This document shows, in pieces, positions 16,783 to 24,751 of a DNA stretch of 26,917 nt; the stretch's first letter is position 1; each line of letters starts with the position of its first letter. Made by a program: the position numbers and the translations under genes. A model generated the notes under the pieces. The model saw only the letters and a program-made list of their open reading frames with translations, had not been told where the DNA came from and ran no database searches. Location: positions 1 through 26,917 of the forward strand of contig CANRLE010000006.1 in the NCBI GenBank assembly GCA_947631385.1, in the 5' to 3' direction. This DNA is from an uncultured Clostridia bacterium. GTDB lineage: Bacteria; Bacillota; Clostridia; TANB77; CAG-508.

Positions 16783-17838
16783 TCACTCTCCTTTTAGTTT
16801 TTCTGCTCTGTCTGCTGCTATTAAGTTATCTATCATTTCATCTAAGTCTCCATTTAAGAAGTTTTCTATTTGATAAATGCTCATTCCTATTCTATGGTCT
16901 GTAATTCTTCCTTGTGGATAGTTGTAGGTTCTGATTTTTTCACTTCTGTCACCAGATCCTACTTGTGTTTTTCTTGCATTTGATATTTCGCTATCTTGCT
17001 TTTCTTTTTCCATTTCGTATAATTTTGTTCTAAGCATTCTCATTGCATTATCTTTGTTTTGAAATTGTGACCTTTCTGTTTGACATTCTACTACTATTCC
17101 TGTTGGTTCATGAATTAGTCGTACAGCTGATGATGTTTTATTTATGTGTTGTCCTCCTGCTCCTGAAGCTCTATATACTTCCATTTTTATGTCAGATGGG
17201 TTTATTTCAATTTCTACATCTTCTACTACTGGTAAAACTGCAACTGTTGCAGTTGATGTATGTATTCTTCCACTACTTTCTGTGTCTGGCACTCTTTGTA
17301 CTCTGTGTACCCCACTTTCAAATTTTAGTCTGCTATATGCTCCTTTGCCTGATATCATGAAAGATATTTCTTTGTATCCTCCTAATCCTGTTTCATTTTC
17401 ATTTAGTATTTCTAATTTCCAATGCTTTTTTTCTGCATACATTGTGTACATTCTAAATAGTGTTCCTGCAAATAATGCTGCTTCTTCTCCTCCGGCTCCT
17501 GCTCTTATTTCGCATATTATGTCTTTATCGTCATCTGGATCTTTTGGTATTAATAGTATTTTTAGTTCTTCTTCTATTTTTGGCAATGTTTCTTTTGCTT
17601 CATAATATTCTATTTCTGCTAGTTCTTTCATCTCTGGATCTTGTAATAGTTCCCCTGCTTCTTCCATTGCTTGTTTTACTTTTTTGTACTCTCTAAATTT
17701 GATTACTACATCTTCAATGCTTGCATGTTCTTTCATGGCTTTTTGCCATTCGGCTTGATTAGCTATGATTTCTGGATCAGAAATTAGTTTTGTTAATTCG
17801 TCATATCTCTTTTCTACAGCTTCTAATTTTTCAAACAT
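16783..17838 (-). CDS. prfA: Peptide chain release factor 1
   Basis: This 351-aa RF1 recognises UAA and UAG and triggers peptide release. GGQ stands at residues 228-230 in YRASGAGGQHINKTSSAVRL. The codon-recognition loop RVPDTESSGRIHTST carries the P-x-T form (184-186) of RF1, not the SPF of RF2. The C-terminus (NYPQGRITDHRIG) is intact. I chose ATG 17838, with AAGGAG seven bases upstream; the reading frame extends further to 17967 but without support. The gene has no in-frame CGG and needs no shift. Confidence 0.95.
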   Translation of the reverse strand: MFEKLEAVEKRYDELTKLISDPEIIANQAEWQKAMKEHASIEDVVIKFREYKKVKQAMEEAGELLQDPEMKELAEIEYYEAKETLPKIEEELKILLIPKDPDDDKDIICEIRAGAGGEEAALFAGTLFRMYTMYAEKKHWKLEILNENETGLGGYKEISFMISGKGAYSRLKFESGVHRVQRVPDTESSGRIHTSTATVAVLPVVEDVEIEINPSDIKMEVYRASGAGGQHINKTSSAVRLIHEPTGIVVECQTERSQFQNKDNAMRMLRTKLYEMEKEKQDSEISNARKTQVGSGDRSEKIRTYNYPQGRITDHRIGMSIYQIENFLNGDLDEMIDNLIAADRAEKLKGE

Positions 17839-17900
17839 AATTATTCTCCTTTTCTTTTTTGCTTTTGATATTATACTACATTTTTTGAATTTATTCAATA

Positions 17901-19775
17901 CTACAATGTATTTAAATGATACTCTATTCCTAATTGTTCTAAAATTTCTTTTTCTCGATTTGTACATGTAAATAGTATTATTTGATAATCAAAAAATCTT
18001 TCTTTGATGTATTTTAATATGTTTGTTAATCTTTCTGTGTCATAATAAGCAAATGCTTCGTCTAAAATAATTGGCATTTTTTCATCTGATAGTTTTTCTA
18101 CCATTGCTAATCTTAATGAAAGGTATAATTGATCTATTGTACCAATACTTAGTCTTGATGCTGGCATATAGTTTCCATTTTCTAATTCAACTACTAATCC
18201 AATGTCATCATTGAACTTGACATTTACATATTTTTCCTTTGTGATTTCGGCTATAGTCTTTGATAATTCTTCTGTAAATTTAGGGGTTACTGTATTTTTC
18301 ATTTTCTCGTAAGATTCGTTTAAAACTTCTTTTGCTAGGTTTACACTTTTTTCAAAATTTTTTAGGTTTACCATTTGTTCATTATGGTTAATCAAATTTT
18401 CTTCTATATTGGATAAATTTTCCAATTTTGGTTCGATGTTTTTACTGTCTAAATCTAAAGTATGTAATTCAATTTTTCTATTATTTAATTTATTTTCTAA
18501 ATTTTGTATTTCAAAATTTATTTTTTCTAAATTATTTTTTCCTAATTTATTTTTTTCTAATTTTGAATTTAAATTATTTTTTAATTCGTTAATTTCTTTT
18601 TCTAATTTTTCATTATTTTTTTCTAATATATTTATCTCATAATTAAAAGGTTCTATTTCTGAATTTATTTTTTCCAAATTATTTTTTATATTTTTTTCTT
18701 TTTTATTTATTTTATTTTTAAATAAAATGTAAAAAATTAAAAGCGTTGGTACTGTAAGGAGAAAAATAAAATTAAATAATTTATTTTTTATAAAAATAAA
18801 TTGTAGAATATTAATTATAATAATTAATGAAAAAATTATTAATATTATTTTATTTTTTTTGTTTTTTTCAAAATTTATTTTTTTATTTTTTTCTAATATA
18901 TTTTTATGGTTCAAATTTAATTCGTTTATTTTATTTTTTAATGAATTTATTTTTTCATTATTTTCATTTTTTAAATTTATTTTTAAATTTATTTTTTCAT
19001 TTTCTATTTTTTGATTTTCAAAAAATAATTTTATTTTTTTTAAATTTTTATTTTCTTCTTCTAAATTTTCTATCTCTTTTTTTAGTTCATTTCTTTTTTC
19101 TTCTATTTCATATTTTAAATCTTCATATTTTTCTAATTGCTGTTTTTCTTGTTCAAGTTCTATGATTTTTTTACTAATTATATTAATTGGCTTTTCCCTA
19201 GACCTTTCTGTTCCAATTTCTCCTAATTTGCGTCTATCGATTCGATCCATTGCTCTTTTGAAAGAAACATTGTCTTCTCCTGTGCCTACTAGATTTGCAA
19301 TTTTTTGTATTAGAATAGTTTGGGCTTGTTTTTCTAGTTTGACTTCTTGTTGATTGACAAGTACTGTTGAATTAAATAATGCTTCATCTACTTTTGTCTG
19401 TTCATAAAAAAATTCATTACCTTTGCTTTTATCAATATTAAATTCTTTTGATATATCTTCCATTTTTTCATTAAATATTTGAGGATTTTTCTTTTTGAAA
19501 TCTCTAAATATTTCAAATTTTTCTTTATTGTCAAGTTCATATTCTAGCTTTCCTGAAAAATCTTCTCCTACCCATGGATTATATTTTTCGAAATCAGAAA
19601 TTTCTTTTCCATTTTTGTTTTTTGATATTCCATAAAAACAATTAGCAATAAAGTTGAGTAATGTTGATTTTCCTGCTTCATTTTTACCATATATCAAATT
19701 TAAGTGATTTCCAAATTCTATTTCTTTGTCTTTTAATTTTCCATATGCATTTATTTTTAATTTATTAATTTTCAA
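17901..19775 (-). CDS. YhaN/SbcC-like AAA ATPase with membrane hairpin
   Basis: This 624-aa SMC/Rad50-like protein has Walker A GKNEAGKST at residues 30-38, long coiled coils in the middle, and a C-terminal signature (SRLSIGTIDQLYLSLRLAM) plus Walker B (MPIILDEAFAYYD). Two hydrophobic helices in the middle of the coiled coil (about residues 310-355) match the Bacillus YhaN type rather than true SbcC. It is shorter than typical YhaN. The start is TTG at 19775 after GGAGGA. It lies 23 bases after the YhaO-like nuclease gene, its expected partner in DNA end processing. Confidence 0.85.
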   Translation of the reverse strand: MKINKLKINAYGKLKDKEIEFGNHLNLIYGKNEAGKSTLLNFIANCFYGISKNKNGKEISDFEKYNPWVGEDFSGKLEYELDNKEKFEIFRDFKKKNPQIFNEKMEDISKEFNIDKSKGNEFFYEQTKVDEALFNSTVLVNQQEVKLEKQAQTILIQKIANLVGTGEDNVSFKRAMDRIDRRKLGEIGTERSREKPINIISKKIIELEQEKQQLEKYEDLKYEIEEKRNELKKEIENLEEENKNLKKIKLFFENQKIENEKINLKINLKNENNEKINSLKNKINELNLNHKNILEKNKKINFEKNKKNKIILIIFSLIIIINILQFIFIKNKLFNFIFLLTVPTLLIFYILFKNKINKKEKNIKNNLEKINSEIEPFNYEINILEKNNEKLEKEINELKNNLNSKLEKNKLGKNNLEKINFEIQNLENKLNNRKIELHTLDLDSKNIEPKLENLSNIEENLINHNEQMVNLKNFEKSVNLAKEVLNESYEKMKNTVTPKFTEELSKTIAEITKEKYVNVKFNDDIGLVVELENGNYMPASRLSIGTIDQLYLSLRLAMVEKLSDEKMPIILDEAFAYYDTERLTNILKYIKERFFDYQIILFTCTNREKEILEQLGIEYHLNTL

Positions 19776-19798
19776 AAAAATTCCTCCGTCCTTTAAAA

Positions 19799-20872
19799 TT
19801 ACTCTAATGCATCCATTCCTATTTCAATTGCTTTTTCTATTATTTGCTTTTCTTCTTCTGTTATTTCTGGTGCTTCTAATTTTTCTAACATGTTTTTTGC
19901 AAATAATCCTCTTAGTGTGTTTTCATTTGCTATGCTTTTTAGGTCATAAGCAATTTTTGTATAGTCTTTTATTTTTATAATTCTCTCATTTGACAAATAT
20001 TTTAATATATCATATTTGTTTATTTCAAAGTTTCTATTTCCTTTTAAAATTATTTTGATGTATTCGTTTTCTTGTATTTCTAATTCGTTTATTTTTTCTA
20101 TTAATTCTTCTTTTGACATTATGTCTGTTACGTCCATTTCAATTTCTTTGAATTTTTCGTCATCTAATGGAATGAATTCTGTTGTTATTTTTCCTTTTTG
20201 TATGTCTCCTACTATCATTCCGTGTTCTCCTAATTCATCAAAGCCTAATGAAATTGTTGAACCCGGATATACTATTTCACTACTGTAATCTGGCTTATGT
20301 ATATGCCCTAATGCAATGTAATCAAAATTCTTTTCTTTTAGCATCCTTCTTGTCATTGAATTGTATTGCTTTTCTTCAATTGATGCTCCATCTAATGTAC
20401 CATGTATTATTAAAATGTTTATTTTGTCTTGGTTTTCTATTTCTAAGTTTTCAATTTTAGAGTCTGTACAATAAAAGTCATCAAATCCATATCCATAAAT
20501 GTCCGCTTCTTTTTCTTCTATTTTTTCTATTTGAGATTTAAATATCTTTACATTTTTGCTCCAATTGAATTTATTGTAGTAAGAGTTTTTTATGTATGGA
20601 TCATGATTTCCCGGTGATATAAATATTTTGGTGTCTGGAATTTCTTGAAATAGTTGGTTGATGTATTCAATTGTTGATAGTTTTACATATTTGTGCTCAT
20701 ATAAGTCTCCTGATATAAATAAATATTCTATTTGATTTGTTTTACAGTATTCTATTACTTTTTTAAATGCTTTTCTTTGTTCTAGTCTTCGTAAGTCTCC
20801 TAAGATGTCTTTGTCTGAGAGACTAACAAATGGACTGTCAAAGTGCATGTCTGCTATGTGTGCAAATTTCAT
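19799..20872 (-). CDS. YhaO/SbcD-like metallophosphoesterase exonuclease
   Basis: This 357-aa calcineurin-like phosphoesterase shows all metal-binding motifs: HIADMHFDSP near the start, ISGDLYEHK, SPGNHDPY, ILIIHGTLDG and ALGHIHKPD. The C-terminal domain resembles the SbcD/Mre11 capping region. With the downstream YhaN-like ATPase it should form an Mre11/Rad50-type DNA repair complex. AAGGAG precedes the ATG. The two genes form an operon. Confidence 0.88.
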   Translation of the reverse strand: MKFAHIADMHFDSPFVSLSDKDILGDLRRLEQRKAFKKVIEYCKTNQIEYLFISGDLYEHKYVKLSTIEYINQLFQEIPDTKIFISPGNHDPYIKNSYYNKFNWSKNVKIFKSQIEKIEEKEADIYGYGFDDFYCTDSKIENLEIENQDKINILIIHGTLDGASIEEKQYNSMTRRMLKEKNFDYIALGHIHKPDYSSEIVYPGSTISLGFDELGEHGMIVGDIQKGKITTEFIPLDDEKFKEIEMDVTDIMSKEELIEKINELEIQENEYIKIILKGNRNFEINKYDILKYLSNERIIKIKDYTKIAYDLKSIANENTLRGLFAKNMLEKLEAPEITEEEKQIIEKAIEIGMDALE

Positions 20873-20941
20873 ATTTTACTCCTTATTTTAGTTTTATTGC
20901 CTTTTTATTTTATACTATTTTCCTAATTTTTTCAATATTTA

Positions 20942-20972
20942 TTTAAAAAGGACTACAGTTTTAGTAGCCCTT
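20942..20972 (-). terminator. Terminator after the zeta-type kinase gene
   Basis: A 9-bp stem (20948-20956 with 20964-20972, one G-U pair) is followed on the minus strand by a T-run. It lies 15 bases past the stop at 20988 and separates the operon from the YhaO gene. Confidence 0.75.
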
Positions 20973-20987
20973 ATTTCTATAAAAATA

Positions 20988-21857
20988 TTAATGTTCCATT
21001 TCTCTATTTTGCTCTTGTTGTATTTTCTTTTTATAGTAATTTATCATATCTAATATCTCTTTGCATTCTTGCGGATTAGCTTTTCTATTTTCTCTTTTGT
21101 TTAATAAATTTTCTAGTCTTTTCAATTGCTCATGGTTCTTTTTTCCTTGATTTTTATATGTTTTTGCATATTCTATTGCTTCTATTGCATTGTGATAATT
21201 TTTTGCTTCATCCTCACTATTATATATTTTTATAGGTAAGTCTTTTTCATTTGTTCCCCTTATATAAACTTCTATTTTATTAATTTCTTTTAGTTGCTCT
21301 ATTTTTCTTATAGTTTCATTTATTCTTACTTGTGCATCTTTCATAAATTCTATTGTTGTAAAACGTGGAAATTCTTTGTCTTCTATTTGTTTTTCATATC
21401 TTTCTTGTGAAGATATTATACATTCTTCTAATGGTACTGATAATACCGCTACATCCACATTATATCCCATTGGCACAAATTTATCATTTATAAAGTGTAA
21501 CATTAAGTTTGTTTCACGTAATGTTGTGTTAATGATTATATTTTTTCTTTTTTGTAATGCATATTCTAGCAGTTCTGAAGCAACTTGATTGCAAAATTCT
21601 GCAGATAATTCTGTCATTTCAATTATATCTGTGCTATTGTTTTGAGTAAATATTGGTGAGTATTTTCTATAGTCATCAACATCAATAACAACAAATTCTT
21701 TATTTGAATTTTCTATTAATAAACTTTTACATAATTGTGTTTTCCCAGCTCCCGGAAGTCCCCCTATTAGAATAGCTTTTGGTGTTAAATCACCTTTCTT
21801 ATTATCTACTATATCCTTTTTTAACATTTGTATAATGCTATTTGTATCATTCTCCAT
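20988..21857 (-). CDS. Zeta-toxin-like P-loop kinase
   Basis: This 289-aa protein has Walker A GGLPGAGKT (residues 32-40), then VIDVDDYRKYSP, NTTLRETN and a lid-like SSQERYEKQIEDKEFPRFT, all as in zeta-toxin/UNAG-kinase family P-loop kinases. The C-terminus is a charged coiled-coil tail. I chose ATG 21857, with AAGGATAG upstream; the frame extends to 21890, which would overlap the upstream gene by 44 bases. It overlaps the nucleotidyltransferase gene by 11 bases. No epsilon-type antitoxin is adjacent, so it may be a metabolic kinase rather than a toxin. Confidence 0.75.
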   Translation of the reverse strand: MENDTNSIIQMLKKDIVDNKKGDLTPKAILIGGLPGAGKTQLCKSLLIENSNKEFVVIDVDDYRKYSPIFTQNNSTDIIEMTELSAEFCNQVASELLEYALQKRKNIIINTTLRETNLMLHFINDKFVPMGYNVDVAVLSVPLEECIISSQERYEKQIEDKEFPRFTTIEFMKDAQVRINETIRKIEQLKEINKIEVYIRGTNEKDLPIKIYNSEDEAKNYHNAIEAIEYAKTYKNQGKKNHEQLKRLENLLNKRENRKANPQECKEILDMINYYKKKIQQEQNREMEH

Positions 21858-22737
21858 AACTTCTATCCTTTTTTCCATAAATTTTGTCAATGTCTCTTAC
21901 TTTTACTGCAAATTTTTCTAATATTGGCGTTGTTAGTTTTATAGGATTAGTTGTTAGGGTTTTCATTTTATCTTCATTTTTAGTAACTAGACATTCTACA
22001 ATATCTCTTACTTCTTTGCAGTCATAATCTTTTCCTAATAATTGCATTGCCGCTTCTACTCGATCTCGTGGCATGTTAATGCCATTCCAATTGCAATAAT
22101 TTTGTAAATTTTGTAAAAATTTATTTGTTGAATAAAAACAATTTTCATATACAGTTTCCTTTGGCATATCGTCTGTATGGAAAGAAAATTCACAATTTTC
22201 TCCTTCTATTTCCCATGTTAAGTACCTGTATTCTCTTTTCTTTAACATATCAATGCAATAATTTAATCCTTCATGTGCGTTTAATATATCATCGATTGAA
22301 TATCTAACCATTCTAAATCTTCCTATACAGTCCTCTCCTGAGACAATTCTATATCTTTGTGCATATGAATATTTATGAGTAATTGGCAAAAATTCATCTA
22401 ATTGCTTTTCTTCATGTATCATAGCATGTATTAAAAAGTTTTTAGTTTTTGTGGAAATGTTATGATTTACTGGTCCTACTAAACAGCTATAATTTACACC
22501 TATGTCTTCAGTAGTTAATTTTTCTGATAATTCAGCTAAAAATTGCTCAAAGTCTTGTAATTGCTTGGCACTAACTTTGGTAGATACTGCTCTTATATCA
22601 TAATCATTGTCTGCTCTTTCTTTGTAATCATCAAATGCCATTGAACCAGCAACAAAAATTGATTTAATATTTTTATCTTGTGCAAAATAATTTTTAAATT
22701 CATTATCTACTATTTTACTAATTTCTTTTATATTCAT
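21847..22737 (-). CDS. Nucleotidyltransferase-fold protein
   Basis: This 296-aa protein has the polymerase-beta-type nucleotidyltransferase motif: G31-S32 in VAGSMAFDDY and D45-x-D47 in RADNDYDIRA. The rest is mainly helical. Its substrate is unknown; relatives include antibiotic adenylyltransferases and RNA-modifying enzymes. An AAAGGATG site precedes the ATG. It lies 33 bases after the phosphodiesterase-like gene and overlaps the zeta-type kinase, which points to a three-gene operon acting on one small molecule or nucleotide. Confidence 0.75.
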   Translation of the reverse strand: MNIKEISKIVDNEFKNYFAQDKNIKSIFVAGSMAFDDYKERADNDYDIRAVSTKVSAKQLQDFEQFLAELSEKLTTEDIGVNYSCLVGPVNHNISTKTKNFLIHAMIHEEKQLDEFLPITHKYSYAQRYRIVSGEDCIGRFRMVRYSIDDILNAHEGLNYCIDMLKKREYRYLTWEIEGENCEFSFHTDDMPKETVYENCFYSTNKFLQNLQNYCNWNGINMPRDRVEAAMQLLGKDYDCKEVRDIVECLVTKNEDKMKTLTTNPIKLTTPILEKFAVKVRDIDKIYGKKDRSYGE

Positions 22738-22770
22738 TTCTACATCCTTTCCAATAATTTGTAATACTAT

Positions 22771-23913
22771 CTATGATGAAATCATAATTAGTGGTATTTC
22801 CATTTCGTCCTTTGTTATACCCGCATGATATGTTTTAAATGTTTTTCCTTTTTCATCATATCGTAAACATGCATCTTTTGTTGCTACAGCTATATAGTCT
22901 CCTATATTTTCTTCTACTCTACTATGTTTTATTTTTTTCCCGAATAGTTTATTTTGTATGACTTCTTCTTTTGAATATAGTTTAAATTTATCTTTGTATG
23001 TTTCTTTAAATTTTTTTTCGAACGTTTCTTTATTTATGTTACTTTTTAATTTTATTACACATGCTCTTGGCTCTAAAGCTGTTGTTCTAGCTAGCATATT
23101 GTATACGTCTTTGTTTTCGCTTATCGTTTCATATGTACACTCAATATGTCCATGGTCTGCTGTTATTATTAGTAGTGATTCTGGTGGTAATTGTTTATAT
23201 AATTCTTCTGTTTTTTGATTTATTTTTATCATTTCGTTTTTGACGTTTATACTGTTAAAACCTTCTTGATGCATTATTTTGTCTGGATTATCGTAATAGG
23301 CATAAATAAATTTTTTATTCTTGTTCGCTTCATTTTTGCTTTTACATATATCTATTATTCTGCTATTAATTTCATCTAATGTATTACATGGTTTTTCTTT
23401 GTCAAAAGGCCATACTATATAAGCTTGATTTTTTGTTTGCTCATTTATCCTGTCTATAATTGTCTTGTACACCATGTCTGGTCTTTCTTTTACTTTATGT
23501 TTTGCAGGTCTTTCTGTATCTTTTATTGTGTTTCTAAATACTGATATGGTTTCGTCATCATCTTCAAAATACATGTCCCATCCTAACCAACCATGTTCAG
23601 CTGGTTCTAATCCAGTTAAAATACTTGTTGTTGCTGCTACTGTTGTTGCTGGAAATATTGATGATATATCTCTTTGTTTATGTTTTTGTAAAAATTCTTC
23701 TTTTGATAAATATTTATTAAGTATTGAGCTTCCCATACCATCATATATAAGTAAAATTATGTTTCTATAATTTTTTTTGCTTAGTTGTTTATCTATATCT
23801 TTGAATGTTTCATTTAATTCTTGTACTCCCATCTCTTTTAGTATAGAATTACTTAAATTTACTAGGTTTTCACCTTCTATTGGTAACATTAGTGTGTATT
23901 TATTTTTTTCCAT
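22771..23913 (-). CDS. Alkaline-phosphatase-superfamily phosphodiesterase
   Basis: This 380-aa protein belongs to the alkaline phosphatase / nucleotide pyrophosphatase superfamily: LLIYDGMGSS (first metal ligand), FPATTVAATTSILTGL with the catalytic Thr region and AEHGWLGWD, then DKIMHQEG and ITADHGH with the remaining metal ligands, and a C-terminal TYHAGITKDEM carrying the last His. It has no signal peptide, so it acts in the cytoplasm. It is the first gene of the operon with the nucleotidyltransferase and kinase. Confidence 0.82.
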   Translation of the reverse strand: MEKNKYTLMLPIEGENLVNLSNSILKEMGVQELNETFKDIDKQLSKKNYRNIILLIYDGMGSSILNKYLSKEEFLQKHKQRDISSIFPATTVAATTSILTGLEPAEHGWLGWDMYFEDDDETISVFRNTIKDTERPAKHKVKERPDMVYKTIIDRINEQTKNQAYIVWPFDKEKPCNTLDEINSRIIDICKSKNEANKNKKFIYAYYDNPDKIMHQEGFNSINVKNEMIKINQKTEELYKQLPPESLLIITADHGHIECTYETISENKDVYNMLARTTALEPRACVIKLKSNINKETFEKKFKETYKDKFKLYSKEEVIQNKLFGKKIKHSRVEENIGDYIAVATKDACLRYDEKGKTFKTYHAGITKDEMEIPLIMISS

Positions 23914-23939
23914 TTTTATAACCTCTTTTTATTACTTAT

Positions 23940-23964
23940 AAAAATAGAGAAACTTCGTTTCTCT
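23940..23964 (-). terminator. Terminator after the 74-aa HTH gene
   Basis: A perfect 8-bp stem AGAGAAAC / GTTTCTCT with a 3-base loop (23946-23964) is followed by a T-rich run on the minus strand. Confidence 0.8.
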
Positions 23965-23980
23965 TCTTTTGTATTATTAT

Positions 23981-24205
23981 TTATTTAAAATTAGGCTCAA
24001 AAAATATTCCTGCAAATGTTTCTAAATTTAAATGAAAGAATTCTTTTATTTGCATGATTTGGCTAAGATAGAATTCTTCTTCTCCTTCTAATTTTCTTTC
24101 TAGTTCTTCCTCTGATATACTTAATGCCTGTGCTAAATCTCTTTTTTCTACTTTTTCATTTTCTATTAATTTTCTTATTCTATGTCCTATGATTTTAGGT
24201 TCCAT
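23981..24205 (-). CDS. Small HTH regulator
   Basis: This 74-aa helix-turn-helix protein begins MEPKIIGHRIRKLIENEKVE, followed by KRDLAQALSISEEELERKLEG (the HTH) and a hydrophobic C-terminus. I chose ATG 24205 because AAGGAG stands eight bases upstream; the reading frame extends to 24265 but would cross the promoter and palindrome. A consensus promoter overlaps a 19-base palindrome just upstream, so autoregulation is likely. Confidence 0.7.
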   Translation of the reverse strand: MEPKIIGHRIRKLIENEKVEKRDLAQALSISEEELERKLEGEEEFYLSQIMQIKEFFHLNLETFAGIFFEPNFK

Positions 24206-24218
24206 ATTTTCTCCTTTT

Positions 24219-24237
24219 TGTTTCCTATTAGGAAACA
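24219..24237. promoter_or_regulatory. Perfect 19-base palindromic operator
   Basis: TGTTTCCTATTAGGAAACA is a perfect inverted repeat of 9-1-9 bases. It starts directly at the -10 box of the minus-strand HTH gene and ends 13 bases before its start codon. It is a likely binding site for that HTH protein. Confidence 0.75.
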
Positions 24238-24265
24238 TAATATAACATTTTTTTCGTTTTGTCAA
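24237..24265 (-). promoter_or_regulatory. Promoter of the 74-aa HTH gene
   Basis: A consensus -35 TTGACA (24265-24260) is spaced 17 bases from a -10 TATTAT (24242-24237). The palindrome lies just downstream. Confidence 0.75.
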
Positions 24266-24361
24266 TATAATTGTTCTATTTTATTTATATTTTTCATTTG
24301 CGTATCTCTCGAGAAACTTGCTACTAGCTATAAATAGTAGAATTTTTAAGTTTTATATATA

Positions 24362-24390
24362 TTTACTTTTTTATATTTTAATGTTATAAT
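24362..24390 (+). promoter_or_regulatory. Promoter of the plus-strand HTH gene
   Basis: TTTACT (24362-24367), a 17-base spacer and a consensus TATAAT (24385-24390), 37 bases before the TTG start. Upstream are a short TCTCGAGA palindrome (24307-24314) and a CTACTA/TAGTAG inverted repeat (24321-24340), possible operator or attenuator elements. Confidence 0.65.
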
Positions 24391-24427
24391 TGTTTAAAAT
24401 ATAAGAGCAAATTAAGGAGGTTTCATT

Positions 24428-24667
24428 TTGAAATATACTTTTCACGAGAGATTTTCAGAACTTATTAAAAATTCTAATTTGACATATGAAGAGATTGCTC
24501 ATGAATTAGGATTGAAATCAAAAGGTACTGTTGCAAAATATGCAAGTGGTCAAATTCAAAATATAGGTCCTGTTATGATTGATAAAATTGCTAATTTCTT
24601 TAATGTCTCTCCGATTTGGTTACTTGGATATACAGATGATAGGCACTATAAAATCAAAAAGAACTAG
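24428..24667 (+). CDS. XRE-family HTH regulator
   Basis: This 79-aa protein begins MKYTFHERFSELIKNSNLTYEE and continues IAHELGLKSKGTVAKYASGQ, a clear XRE helix-turn-helix. It ends in SPIWLLGYTDD, a very common C-terminal signature of phage and ICE repressors. The start is TTG at 24428 with AGGAGG seven bases upstream. It is divergent from the other HTH gene and convergent with the VirD4/TraG gene. It may regulate the conjugative element. Confidence 0.85.
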   Translation: MKYTFHERFSELIKNSNLTYEEIAHELGLKSKGTVAKYASGQIQNIGPVMIDKIANFFNVSPIWLLGYTDDRHYKIKKN

Positions 24668-24718
24668 TTTTCATAGTTTTATTATAATAACTATTAAAAA
24701 CTAGTTCTTTATTTTTTT
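24658..24718. terminator. Bidirectional terminator between HTH and VirD4 genes
   Basis: Arms AAAGAACTAGTTTT (24658-24671) and its inverse (24697-24710) pair perfectly, with a further inner ATAGTT/AACTAT stem. T-runs follow in both directions. It overlaps the stop codon of the plus-strand HTH gene. Confidence 0.85.
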
Positions 24719-24751
24719 ATAAAATATAGTTTTTATTTTACAAAATTCTTA

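Noticed and set aside
17839..17967. N-terminal extension of RF1
   Set aside because: The added residues are basic and low-complexity and overlap the end of the YhaN-like gene; a clear ribosome binding site stands before ATG 17838.
18409..19165. Plus-strand open frames opposite the YhaN-like gene
   Set aside because: They are phenylalanine/leucine-rich shadows of a lysine/asparagine-rich coiled coil, with no ribosome binding site.
19777..19792. CGG in the leader of the YhaN-like gene as another shift site
   Set aside because: It is in the 23-base gap between the YhaO stop and the YhaN TTG, forming part of the ribosome binding region.
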